DNA of 47,560 nt from contig CACGAM010000006.1 in the NCBI GenBank assembly GCA_902571055.1, positions 1-47,560 of the forward strand. Direction: 5' to 3'. A model generated the notes under the pieces. It did no database searches and was not told the origin of the DNA. It worked only from the letters and a program-made list of their open reading frames with translations. Numbering within the stretch: the first letter of the stretch is position 1; every line of letters starts with the position of its first letter. The stretch comes from an uncultured Pelagibacteraceae bacterium (GTDB taxonomy: Bacteria > Pseudomonadota > Alphaproteobacteria > Pelagibacterales > Pelagibacteraceae). The position numbers were made by a program, and so were the translations under genes. Of this stretch, positions 8,545-16,289 are shown one piece after another.

Positions 8545-10140
8545 ATGGAAGAATTTGATTACATAATAATTGGTGCAGGGTCTGCAGGTTGTGTTTTAAC
8601 AAATAGAATAATTAATTCCGGTAAATATAAAGTTCTTTTAATCGAAGCAGGTGGAAATGATAGTTATCCATGGATACATATTCCTGTTGGTTATTATAAG
8701 ACTATGCACAATCCAAAAACTGACTGGTGTTACAAAACTGAACCAGATGAGACAATGGAAAATGTATCGATACCTTATCCAAGAGGTAAAACATTAGGTG
8801 GAAGCTCATCTATTAATGGTTTACTTTATATAAGAGGTCAAGAGCAAGATTATGATATTTGGAGACAGTTGGGAAATAAAGGTTGGAGTTGGAGAGACGT
8901 ACTTCCATATTTTATTAAAGCAGAAGATCAGGAAAGAGGGTCTAGCGAATTTCATGGTAAAGGTGGCCCATTATCAGTTTCAGATCAGAGAATTAAACTT
9001 GATATTTTGGATGTTTTTCAAACAGCAGCTTCAGAGGTAGGGATACCAAAAGTAGATGATTTTAACAAGGGAGATAATTTTGGTTGTGGTTACTTTCAAG
9101 TAACGGAAAGAAATGGTCTAAGATGTAGTGCTGCTGTTGGATATTTAAATCCAATCAAAAAAAATAATAATTTAAAAATAGAAACCAGATGTCATGTTCA
9201 GAAGATCAACTTTGAAAATAAAAAGGCTGTGAGCGTTGATTATTTAAAAGGAGACAACAAACTTACAGTTAAAGCCAATAAAGAAATTATATTAAGTGCT
9301 GGCTCGATCGGAAGCCCACAAATATTACAAACTTCTGGTATAGGAGAAAGTTCTAAACTTAAAAAGTTAGGTATAGAAATAGTAAATGATTTAAAAGGCG
9401 TAGGCAAAAATTTACAAGATCACTTAATGTTTAGACCTGTCTATAAAGTCAAAAATATTAAAACATTAAACAAAAAAATTAATAGTGTATTTGGAAAACT
9501 TTTAATTGGTTTAGAGTATGTTTTTGCTCGAAGGGGTCCAATGACTATGGGGGCAAGTCAACTTTGTGGTTTTGCTAAAAGTGATGAAAATAGAGAAACG
9601 CCTAATTTACAATTTCATATACAACCAATTAGCACTGATAAACTTGGCGGTGCAAACCTTCATAATTTTGATGCATTTACTCCAACAGTTGCGAATATTA
9701 GACCAACAAGTAGAGGAGAAATTAACATAATAAGTTCAGACTCTAGAGATAATCCAAAAATTAAAATGAATTATTTATCAACCGAGGAAGATCGAAAAGT
9801 TGCGGCAGACGGTATAAAATTAATTAGAAAAATTGTTATGGAAACAGATGAATTTAAAAAATATGAGCCAGAGGAATTTAGACCAGGAGCACATATTCAA
9901 GAGGGAGAGGAAATTGTAAAAGCTTGCAGTCACTATGCGCAAACAATATTTCATCCTGTAGGAACATGTAAAATGGGAAATGACAACTATGCAGTTGTAT
10001 CAGATGAATTAAAAGTTCATGGTGTTAACAATTTAAGAGTTATCGATGCATCTATTATGCCAAATATAACATCTGGAAATACAAATGCTCCTACAATTAT
10101 GATTGCCGAAAAGGGTGCTGATATGATACTGAACAGTTAA
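8545..10140 (+). CDS. GMC-family FAD oxidoreductase (choline dehydrogenase-like)
   Basis: FAD-dependent alcohol oxidoreductase of 531 residues. The N-terminal dinucleotide-binding motif is IIGAGSAGCVLTNRI, followed by GMC signature 1 (GKTLGGSSSINGLLYIRG) and signature 2 (AGSIGSPQILQTSGIG). The C-terminal catalytic His lies in FHPVGTCKMG, with the second catalytic position in NTNAPTIMIAEKGA. The family includes choline, alkan-1-ol and polyethylene-glycol dehydrogenases, and sequence alone does not name the substrate. It is divergent from dctP across 111 bp, so transporter and enzyme may share regulation. Its stop and the next start share one base (TAATG). Confidence 0.88.
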   Translation: MEEFDYIIIGAGSAGCVLTNRIINSGKYKVLLIEAGGNDSYPWIHIPVGYYKTMHNPKTDWCYKTEPDETMENVSIPYPRGKTLGGSSSINGLLYIRGQEQDYDIWRQLGNKGWSWRDVLPYFIKAEDQERGSSEFHGKGGPLSVSDQRIKLDILDVFQTAASEVGIPKVDDFNKGDNFGCGYFQVTERNGLRCSAAVGYLNPIKKNNNLKIETRCHVQKINFENKKAVSVDYLKGDNKLTVKANKEIILSAGSIGSPQILQTSGIGESSKLKKLGIEIVNDLKGVGKNLQDHLMFRPVYKVKNIKTLNKKINSVFGKLLIGLEYVFARRGPMTMGASQLCGFAKSDENRETPNLQFHIQPISTDKLGGANLHNFDAFTPTVANIRPTSRGEINIISSDSRDNPKIKMNYLSTEEDRKVAADGIKLIRKIVMETDEFKKYEPEEFRPGAHIQEGEEIVKACSHYAQTIFHPVGTCKMGNDNYAVVSDELKVHGVNNLRVIDASIMPNITSGNTNAPTIMIAEKGADMILNS

Positions 10141-10718
10141 TGTTAACTGAGCAGATTCTTATTTTTATTCAAATAATTTTATTAGATTTAGTTTTAGCTG
10201 GAGATAATGCAATAATTATTGGTATGGTTGCTTCACAATTTCCAAACGAACAAAGAAAAAAAATTATTTTTTGGGGTATTGGAGCTGCAATTGTTCTAAG
10301 AATTATCTTTACATTAATTACTGCTTATCTTCTTCAGATTACTGGTTTAAGACTAATAGGTGGAGTGCTTCTACTTTATGTATGTTACAAACTTTATATA
10401 GATGTAGTTAAAGGAAATGCCACTGAAGAAAAAAGTCCGTCTGTAGAAAATACTAACTTATTTAAAGCTATTACTACTATCATTATTGCAGATGTGACAA
10501 TGAGTTTAGACAACGTATTAGCAGTGGCTGGAGCTGCAAAAGATCATTATTATTTACTAATATTTGGTTTAGTTTTATCTATTGCACTAATGGCTGTTGC
10601 TGCAAATTTAATATCGCAATGGATTAAAAAATATAAATGGATTGCATGGCTTGGTTTATTAGCAATTCTCTTTGTTGCAATTGAATTGATTTATACTGAT
10701 ATAAAGTTATTCATATAG
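10140..10718 (+). CDS. TerC family integral membrane protein (YjbE-type)
   Basis: A 192-residue membrane protein with about six or seven hydrophobic helices. It has the two TerC acidic motifs: LDLVLAGDNAIIIGMVASQ near residue 15 and ADVTMSLDNVLAVAGAAKDH near residue 118. In the TerC/YjbE family the acidic residues in these helices are thought to bind metal; members are linked to manganese export or to metalation of exported proteins. It overlaps the GMC gene stop by one base and is one base upstream of the SDR gene, so the three genes are likely cotranscribed. Confidence 0.88.
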   Translation: MLTEQILIFIQIILLDLVLAGDNAIIIGMVASQFPNEQRKKIIFWGIGAAIVLRIIFTLITAYLLQITGLRLIGGVLLLYVCYKLYIDVVKGNATEEKSPSVENTNLFKAITTIIIADVTMSLDNVLAVAGAAKDHYYLLIFGLVLSIALMAVAANLISQWIKKYKWIAWLGLLAILFVAIELIYTDIKLFI

Positions 10719-10719
10719 A

Positions 10720-11487
10720 ATGTATTTAAAAAAATATAACTTAAAAAATAAAGTTGCATTAGTAACTGGAGCAGGTAAAGGTCTTGGTAAGGCTTGTGCA
10801 ATCGCATTAGCGGAGGCAGGTGCTAATTTAGTAATAATAAGCAGAACTCAGAAAGATTTAAATCAAGTCTCAAAAATTATAAAAAAATTAAGAGTTAAAT
10901 GTAAAAGTTATATTTGTGATGTAACTGATTATGATCAAATTAAATCTATTATTGATAAAATTCCAAGGATTGATGTATTGATTAACAATGCGGGGACTAA
11001 TTTTCCTGAACATTTTACAAAAGTTAGAAGATCAAACATGGAATACATGGTTAAAATAAATAATGTAGCAGCATTCAATCTCGCCCAATTATGTACTTTG
11101 AAAATGTTGAAGATAAAAAACAGGAAAAAAATAGGCGGATCGATTGTTAATATGTCATCTCAAATGGGTCATGTTGGAGGACCTATCAGAAGTGTTTATA
11201 ATATGAATAAACATGGTTTAGAGGGGTTAACTAAAGGTATGGCGATCGATTTAGCAAAATATAATATTAGAGTTAATACTGTGTGCCCAACATTTGTTGT
11301 AACACCTTTAACTTCAAAATTTTTAAAGAATAAGAAATTCAAAAAAGAAACTTTGAATAATATTCCTTTGGGTAGATTTGCAGAAATGTCAGAAATCGCA
11401 TCAACAGTAGTTTTTCTTGCTTCTGACGCAGCATCAATGATTACAGGAACTTCATTATTAGTAGATGGTGGATGGACAGCAAAATAA
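10720..11487 (+). CDS. Short-chain dehydrogenase/reductase (SDR)
   Basis: Classical SDR of 255 residues, cytoplasmic. The cofactor motif TGAGKGLGKA lies near residue 17 and DVLINNAG near residue 87. The catalytic serine is in NMSSQMGHVGG and the YxxxK pair is in YNMNKHG. The end has the family signature GTSLLVDGGWTA. Arg following the early beta strand (IISRTQ) suggests NADP preference. Substrate unknown; gluconate-5-dehydrogenase and 3-oxoacyl-ACP reductase relatives look like this. Its 3' end overlaps the M23 peptidase start by 16 bp. Confidence 0.88.
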   Translation: MYLKKYNLKNKVALVTGAGKGLGKACAIALAEAGANLVIISRTQKDLNQVSKIIKKLRVKCKSYICDVTDYDQIKSIIDKIPRIDVLINNAGTNFPEHFTKVRRSNMEYMVKINNVAAFNLAQLCTLKMLKIKNRKKIGGSIVNMSSQMGHVGGPIRSVYNMNKHGLEGLTKGMAIDLAKYNIRVNTVCPTFVVTPLTSKFLKNKKFKKETLNNIPLGRFAEMSEIASTVVFLASDAASMITGTSLLVDGGWTAK

Positions 11488-12269
11488 TAAAATACTTATT
11501 TGTTTCTATTTTTATTTTCTCAAATTCATTGGCAATTGAGTTTAATGGCAAGTTTATGCAAGGGCATTTTATTGTAGGACAAACAGAAACTAATTCAAAA
11601 ATATACATTGATAAAAAAGAGATAAAAGTTTCTAAAGATGGTTTTTTTGTATTTGGCATTGATAGAGATAGAAAATTTGATTTAGTAGTCACAAAAATAT
11701 TGGATGGAAAAACAGAAAAAATTACAAAAAAAATTTATAAAAGAAAATATCAAATTCAGAGAATTGATGGTTTAGATGAAAAAAAAGTAACACCTCCAGA
11801 AGAGGTTTATAATAGAATTAAAGAAGAAAATAACAGAATTGGAAAAGCAAGAGCTATTAATTCCGATTTAATTTTTTTCAAAAACCAATTTATAATGCCC
11901 GTAAAAGGAATTGTAACAGGAGTTTATGGAAGTCAAAGAATATTAAATGGAAAACCAAAATGGCCTCATTACGGAATTGATATTGCTGCACAAAAAGGAA
12001 CTAAAATTAAGTCATCAGGTTCGGGCATAGTTACCATGGCTGAAGATGACTTATATTATACTGGCGGTACAATAATCATGGATCATGGTCATGGAATTTC
12101 TACAATATATTCACATCTTGAAAAGGTAATGGTTAATGTTGGTGATGAAATTAACCAAGGAGAAGTTATTGGAACAGTTGGGTCGACTGGAAGATCAACA
12201 GGTCCACACTTAGATTTTAGAGTCAATTGGTTTCAAACAAGACTAGATCCAATGACTATTCTCAACTAA
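11472..12269 (+). CDS. Secreted M23 family metallopeptidase (LytM-like)
   Basis: Peptidoglycan endopeptidase-type protein of 265 residues. It has an N-terminal signal sequence (about 1-18: KIIKYLFVSIFIFSNSLA), an Ig-like or linker region to about residue 130, and a C-terminal LytM domain. Zinc ligands are seen in HYGIDIA (HxxxD) and the final motif TGPHLDFRVNWFQTRLDP. In that motif the usual HxH is HLD, so one ligand is an aspartate; my recollection is that a proteobacterial M23 subgroup shares this HLD...NWF form. It may therefore be active. It acts in the periplasm, probably in cell-wall remodelling. The start overlaps the SDR gene by 16 bp. Confidence 0.85.
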   Translation: MDSKIIKYLFVSIFIFSNSLAIEFNGKFMQGHFIVGQTETNSKIYIDKKEIKVSKDGFFVFGIDRDRKFDLVVTKILDGKTEKITKKIYKRKYQIQRIDGLDEKKVTPPEEVYNRIKEENNRIGKARAINSDLIFFKNQFIMPVKGIVTGVYGSQRILNGKPKWPHYGIDIAAQKGTKIKSSGSGIVTMAEDDLYYTGGTIIMDHGHGISTIYSHLEKVMVNVGDEINQGEVIGTVGSTGRSTGPHLDFRVNWFQTRLDPMTILN

Positions 12270-12316
12270 TTAACCGCATAGAATTAGTAATAATTAAATG
12301 ATATTTTTTGAAAATT

Positions 12317-12436
12317 ATGCTTAAAAAAAAAATTAAAAAGTATTTATTAATCGGAGGATTTTCTTTCTTTTTCATAAAAGGAATAATTTGGTTGATAATA
12401 ATTGCAGGTGCTTTTTTCGGAATAGGTAAATTATAG
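12317..12436 (+). CDS. Tiny membrane protein, 39 aa, unknown function
   Basis: ATG at 12317 and TAG at 12434-12436. The product has a strongly basic start (MLKKKIKKYLLIGG) and a long hydrophobic stretch (FFFIKGIIWLIIIAGAFFGIG), consistent with a single-pass or hairpin membrane peptide. Its stop codon overlaps the AGGAGG ribosome-binding site of the next gene, so the two are probably translated from one message. No family recognised. Support is the coding-like hydrophobic pattern and position; the short length keeps confidence moderate. Confidence 0.6.
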   Translation: MLKKKIKKYLLIGGFSFFFIKGIIWLIIIAGAFFGIGKL

Positions 12437-12444
12437 GAGGAAAA

Positions 12445-12747
12445 ATGTTTGTTGCAATGAATAGATTTAAAATAGTAAAAGGTAAAGAAATTGAATTTGA
12501 AAATGTTTGGAAAAACAGGGACTCATTTTTAGAAAATGTACCAGGATTTAAAAATTTCAATTTGATAAAAGGTGAAGCAAAAGAAGATCATACACTATAT
12601 GCTTCTCATAGCATATGGGACTCAAAGGAAGACTTTATAAACTGGACAAAGTCAGAGTCTTTTAGATTAGCACATAAGAATGCTGGTCAGCATAAAGACT
12701 TGTATATTGGAGCGCCAAATTTTGAGGGGTTTGAAAAAGTTTTATAA
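12445..12747 (+). CDS. ABM-fold monooxygenase, IsdG/HmoB heme-degrading-like
   Basis: A 100-residue cytoplasmic protein of the antibiotic biosynthesis monooxygenase/IsdG superfamily. The start MFVAMNRFKIVKGKE has the conserved Asn6 used by IsdG enzymes. A central SIWDSKEDFINWTKSESF segment and the His in LAHKNAG fit the heme-site His and the W-rich helix. It would form a dimer of ferredoxin-like folds. IsdG relatives open heme to free iron, useful in iron-poor ocean water, but quinol monooxygenases share the fold. A very good ribosome-binding site (AGGAGG, 5 bases before the ATG) fixes the start. Confidence 0.78.
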   Translation: MFVAMNRFKIVKGKEIEFENVWKNRDSFLENVPGFKNFNLIKGEAKEDHTLYASHSIWDSKEDFINWTKSESFRLAHKNAGQHKDLYIGAPNFEGFEKVL

Positions 12748-12748
12748 A

Positions 12749-13342
12749 TTAATCTAATTGAGACTCAACAAATTCCCAATTAATTAGTTTTTCAAAGAAG
12801 TTGTCTAAATATTCTGGTCTTCTATTTCTGTAATCTACATAATAGGAATGTTCCCATACATCACATCCTAATATTGGTTTCATGTTATGAATTAAAGGAT
12901 TTTCAGCATTTGGCGTTTTGCTTACAACTAATTTTCCATTACTTATCGATAACCAGCACCAACCTGATCCAAATTGAGTAATTCCTGCCTGAATAAATTG
13001 TTTTTTAAATTCCTCAACACTTCCTAAATCAGACTTTATTCGATCCTCTAATTTTTTTGGCATGGAGCCTCCCCCATTTGGCTTCATGCATTTCCAAAAC
13101 AATTCATGATTCCAATGTTGGCTAGCGTTATTAAAAATACCTGCTTTTGATTTATCTTTTGAGGAATTATGAACAATTTCTTCTAACGACATCCCAGCCA
13201 TATCAGTATCTTTAATAAAATTGTTTAAATTTGTTATATAAGTTTGATGATGTTTTCCGTGATGAAGATCTAAAGTTTCTTCTGACATTATAGGCGCTAA
13301 AGCATTTTTAGCATAATCAAGTTTTGGAAGCTCAAAAGTCAT
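12749..13342 (-). CDS. sodB: Superoxide dismutase, Fe/Mn type
   Basis: Converts superoxide to oxygen and hydrogen peroxide, in the cytoplasm. The 197-residue protein shows all family landmarks: FELPKLDYAKNALAPIMS at the start, the metal ligand His in LDLHHGKHHQTYI, HWNHELFWKCM (second ligand), and DVWEHSYYVDYRNRRPEYL (Asp and His ligands). GSGWCWL precedes the last motif. The pattern is the iron-type alphaproteobacterial SOD, though the metal cannot be proven from sequence. It is convergent with the ABM monooxygenase, one base apart. The 62-aa gene upstream on the same strand ends 44 bp before its start. Confidence 0.95.
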   Translation of the reverse strand: MTFELPKLDYAKNALAPIMSEETLDLHHGKHHQTYITNLNNFIKDTDMAGMSLEEIVHNSSKDKSKAGIFNNASQHWNHELFWKCMKPNGGGSMPKKLEDRIKSDLGSVEEFKKQFIQAGITQFGSGWCWLSISNGKLVVSKTPNAENPLIHNMKPILGCDVWEHSYYVDYRNRRPEYLDNFFEKLINWEFVESQLD

Positions 13343-13386
13343 ATTGTTTTATATCTTAATTAACAATCATTTATCAAGTAGTAATA

Positions 13387-13575
13387 TTAATTATTATTTA
13401 TAGAATTTTCCTCTCTCATTAATATTGGTCTACCATCGTGAGCTGTGTTTAAAGGTATAATTTTTCCTTTGTACTTAGCACATAAAGTTGGTGCACTTCT
13501 AACTTCTTTTCCTAAATTTACCTCTAAATCTACAATTACTAATTTAGCTTCATCTAATTCTTTTAATACTTTCAT
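13387..13575 (-). CDS. Conserved-looking small protein, 62 aa, unknown function
   Basis: I choose the ATG at 13575 because AGGAG lies 7 bases upstream on the minus strand (TATAGGAGATTTAAAATG). A longer frame up to 13635 would place this site inside the coding region. The product MKVLKELDEAKLVIVDLEVN... is soluble and mixed alpha/beta. It has one cysteine in RSAPTLCAKYKG and a polar end rich in Asn. Glutaredoxin/thioredoxin-like spacing is absent. No family recognised. It lies upstream of sodB on the same strand and may share its transcript. Confidence 0.65.
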   Translation of the reverse strand: MKVLKELDEAKLVIVDLEVNLGKEVRSAPTLCAKYKGKIIPLNTAHDGRPILMREENSINNN

Positions 13576-13677
13576 TTTAAATCTCCTATAATTAAATTTA
13601 ACATACCAATATCTAAATTTATCTAAATGAGACAAATCATATCTTGAAAAATTTTAAATAATATTAACTTATAGATT

Positions 13678-14097
13678 ATGAGATATTTTGAAAAAGTAAG
13701 TAAAACTTTACCTGAATTTCAAGGTTCTAACTGGCTACTTAGAATTCCGTTTGCAATTGTTTTTATACAACAGGGTTTAAGTAAATTACCATTGAATGTT
13801 GAAGATGCTGAAGGATTTAATTTACCAATGTCAGTGTGGTTTTTTGTTGCGTACGGTGAAATATTTGCGGGGATAGGTTTAATAATTGGTGGATTATTAA
13901 GAATAAAATTTTTATGGCCTTGGATAGGAGATTTAATAACTAGATTTTCAGGAATTGTAATTGCAGGAATAATGACAGGCGTTATTTTAATATTAGAGCC
14001 ACCAAGTATCCAATATGTATTACTACACGATAGTTTCCACGTTATTTTATACGTTGGAGGATTATTTTTTGCGTTACGGGGTAATAGAGTAAAATAA
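13678..14097 (+). CDS. DoxX family membrane protein
   Basis: A 139-residue inner-membrane protein with four hydrophobic helices. The DoxX pattern is visible: LLRIPFAIVFIQQGLSKLP in helix 1, VAYGEIFAGIGLIIGGLLR in helix 2, then a third helix and a C-terminal LYVGGLFFALRG. DoxX relatives associate with quinol oxidases or thiosulfate:quinone oxidoreductase in some organisms, and in others with SodA-dependent redox control. Here sodB lies within 340 bp on the opposite strand, which is suggestive only. The promoter region upstream (13576-13677) is shared with the divergent 62-aa gene. Confidence 0.8.
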   Translation: MRYFEKVSKTLPEFQGSNWLLRIPFAIVFIQQGLSKLPLNVEDAEGFNLPMSVWFFVAYGEIFAGIGLIIGGLLRIKFLWPWIGDLITRFSGIVIAGIMTGVILILEPPSIQYVLLHDSFHVILYVGGLFFALRGNRVK

Positions 14098-14111
14098 TAC
14101 AATTAATAATT

Positions 14112-15092
14112 TTAAGTTTTATTGCATATTTTTTTATATAAGTCTCTTGCGCTTAACCAGCCATTTTCAAGTCTAGGTCCACCAAACCAATCTGCACAGA
14201 TGCCTAAGCCGATTTTTTTGTCCCAATAACTATAATTTTTTAATGGTAATGAATTTGAAGAATATTTCCAACCATGAATATGAGTAAAATATATTTTTTT
14301 GATTTTAACTTTCGTGAGATTTTTAAATTTATTTATTAATACATGTGTATAATATTTTTTATTTTTTTTATATTTATTTATATGTAATTTGCCATAATTA
14401 AATGTACTTTGTAAAACCCAGAGATCTTTTTTGAATTTAAATCTTTTTTTTGAGTTCTCATTCGAAACCCAACCTAAAGTATTGTCATTTGTGAAAAAAC
14501 TGCTTAATTTATTTTTTGTTTTATTAGTTATAACAAGCACAGTTATAGCTGAATTTATTTTTACCTTACTTTTAAATAGATTTTTTTTAACAAATTTTGA
14601 TAAAAGTTTTTTTGATTGTGGAAAAGGAGCAGTAACTATTAAGTTTTTAGCAGTAATCTTTTTATTGTTTATAAAATATAAATTCCATATATTTTTTTCT
14701 CTTTTTATATTTAATAACTCATACTTTAGTTGATATTTAATATTTTTTAATAAAAATTTACTTATTGAGTTATTTCCACTATAGCCAATTAATTTAACAT
14801 GTTTTTTATTCTCTTTTACTTTTGTATTTATAAATGAATGTTTTCCTTTCCATTGTTTTAATATTCTTTTTTTAATTAATAATTTAGTAAAGTTTTTAAA
14901 TTCTTTTGTTTTTGGTGAAATATATTGAAGACCGTGATCAAAACCTATTTTTCCTTTGAATCTTTTATATGAGCTTCTGCCACCTAGACCGTTGGCTTTA
15001 TCGAAAACTTTTACAGAATAGTTTTTTTTGTTTAAGTAATTTGCAATTGAAGATCCAGATATTCCTGAACCAATAACACAATAGTCTAGCAC
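14112..15092 (-). CDS. Renalase/amine-oxidase-like FAD-dependent oxidoreductase
   Basis: A 326-residue flavoprotein. It begins with a dinucleotide-binding motif, CVIGSGISGSSIANYLNKK, then VFDKANGLGGRSSYKR, the GG(R/K)-type motif of amine oxidases and renalases, and FDHGLQYIS. The C-terminus closes the FAD site with GLGICADWFGGPRLENGW and LSARDL. The overall form and length match bacterial renalase-like proteins (COG3380), some of which oxidise isomeric dihydronicotinamides. Substrate uncertain. It starts 9 bp after the cupredoxin stop, so the two are probably an operon. Confidence 0.8.
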   Translation of the reverse strand: MLDYCVIGSGISGSSIANYLNKKNYSVKVFDKANGLGGRSSYKRFKGKIGFDHGLQYISPKTKEFKNFTKLLIKKRILKQWKGKHSFINTKVKENKKHVKLIGYSGNNSISKFLLKNIKYQLKYELLNIKREKNIWNLYFINNKKITAKNLIVTAPFPQSKKLLSKFVKKNLFKSKVKINSAITVLVITNKTKNKLSSFFTNDNTLGWVSNENSKKRFKFKKDLWVLQSTFNYGKLHINKYKKNKKYYTHVLINKFKNLTKVKIKKIYFTHIHGWKYSSNSLPLKNYSYWDKKIGLGICADWFGGPRLENGWLSARDLYKKICNKT

Positions 15093-15101
15093 AAAAGATA
15101 T

Positions 15102-15602
15102 TTATAATTTTTTTATTTTGGCTACCATCCCAGACTGATAGTGACCTGGGACATTGCATGCTGCTTCTAATTTTGCGTCTGTTGTAAATTTCCAAACTAA
15201 TTCACCAATTTTTTTTGGCTCAAGTAATACACTATTTGAATGCGAGTGAGCCATTGAGTGGTCTGATTTAGCTGCTTCTTTCATTTTTTTCATGTCGATC
15301 TTATCCCCAAGAAGAATTTCCATTGCAACCATTTTTAACATTTCTGGCTGGTGTTTTATATGCATCTCTTTTGTAGCAATATTAAATTCGTGAACTAATT
15401 CTCCCATATTTTTGACTACGAACTTTATGGTTTCACCTTTTTTAATATCTATTTGATTTGGTTCATAATAATTATCAAACATTTTTATTTCGATAGTTCT
15501 ATCAACTTCATTTAAATGACCAGGCTCTCCTATCATCTTCATTGAGCCAGCTAAAACGATATTAGGAACAAATAGTAATATGAATAAAATTATTTTGTAC
15601 AT
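15102..15602 (-). CDS. Secreted cupredoxin-like copper protein
   Basis: A 166-residue exported protein with a signal peptide (about 1-18, ending VLAG). A cupredoxin domain follows: KMFDNYYEPNQIDIKKGETIKF, then the copper His in GELVHEFNIA near residue 72, and the C-terminal ligand loop AACNVPGHYQSGM with Cys, His and Met. This is a type 1 copper site, as in plastocyanin/azurin-like electron carriers. A Met/His-rich insertion (HIKHQPEMLKMV...KMKK...HSMAHSHS) may bind additional copper. It probably carries electrons or copper in the periplasm and is cotranscribed with the downstream flavoprotein. Confidence 0.85.
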   Translation of the reverse strand: MYKIILFILLFVPNIVLAGSMKMIGEPGHLNEVDRTIEIKMFDNYYEPNQIDIKKGETIKFVVKNMGELVHEFNIATKEMHIKHQPEMLKMVAMEILLGDKIDMKKMKEAAKSDHSMAHSHSNSVLLEPKKIGELVWKFTTDAKLEAACNVPGHYQSGMVAKIKKL

Positions 15603-15661
15603 TACTCTCTTATAATTAGAATTTATTAAAATTTAAGTGTTAAAATAACGCATTAATTTCA

Positions 15662-16282
15662 TTATTTTCTAGATACCAATTTTGTAAATCCTTTATTTGG
15701 ACAATATGTGTAGTCATTATCATCTATTACTTTTCCTGATTTTTTTCCACCTATAATAGTAAGTTGCCATCTAAAAGTAAGACAATCTTTTTCATCACCT
15801 AATTTTTTAATAGTCAGTGTTTTTTTCATCCCCGTTCTTTTGCTGGTAGAGCTGCCACCTGATTTTTTTTTAGGCCAGTTATAAGCTGAAAAAAAATCAC
15901 GAGTTTCTCCCTCTTTCCAATTTCCTAGAGGGAATTTACAACCATTATCTATTGCAATTACAACTCCTCTTTTTCTTTTTCTACTATCCCATACTCTTCC
16001 CAAACATTGACCATTATTAGTTATTGTAAAAAGCTGTACTTTAGAACCTCTTTTTCTTTCATAAACTTTTATTGTCTTTCCTGTTACTTCATTCTTCCAG
16101 TCAATAGGTCCTGAAACCTTTAATTTACCACCATGTTGTTTGTTATTTACCTCATAAAATTTTAATTCATTTGATCCTGTTGATGGTATTCCAAGCCATA
16201 ATTCAATAGGTATAAACCTTTCATTTGCAAAAGATAATTGTGGAAAAGAAAATATAAAAAAAATAATTATGAATTTTTTCAT
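15662..16282 (-). CDS. Secreted protein of unknown function, 206 aa
   Basis: Signal peptide at residues 1-19 (KKFIIIFFIFSFPQLSFANE). The mature part is basic and beta-rich, with three or four cysteines that could form disulfides (NNGQCLGRVWD, DNGCKFPLG, KDCLTFRW, YTYCPNKG). A Gly/Ser/Lys linker (KKKSGGSSTSKRTGMKK) lies in the middle. No family recognised. It follows the dienelactone-hydrolase-like gene at 16290-17402 by 7 bp on the same strand, so it probably belongs to the Anbu/hydrolase transcription unit and is exported to the same compartment as those hydrolases. Confidence 0.75.
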   Translation of the reverse strand: MKKFIIIFFIFSFPQLSFANERFIPIELWLGIPSTGSNELKFYEVNNKQHGGKLKVSGPIDWKNEVTGKTIKVYERKRGSKVQLFTITNNGQCLGRVWDSRKRKRGVVIAIDNGCKFPLGNWKEGETRDFFSAYNWPKKKSGGSSTSKRTGMKKTLTIKKLGDEKDCLTFRWQLTIIGGKKSGKVIDDNDYTYCPNKGFTKLVSRK

Positions 16283-16289
16283 TTTTAAA

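Noticed and set aside
11472..12269. Inactive M23 peptidase because HxH is HLD
   Set aside because: I recall the same HLD...NWF form in other proteobacterial M23 proteins, and Asp can bind zinc, so loss of activity cannot be claimed.
13719..14102. 127-codon open frame antisense to DoxX
   Set aside because: DoxX helices and motifs are on the plus strand; the antisense product is composition-driven.
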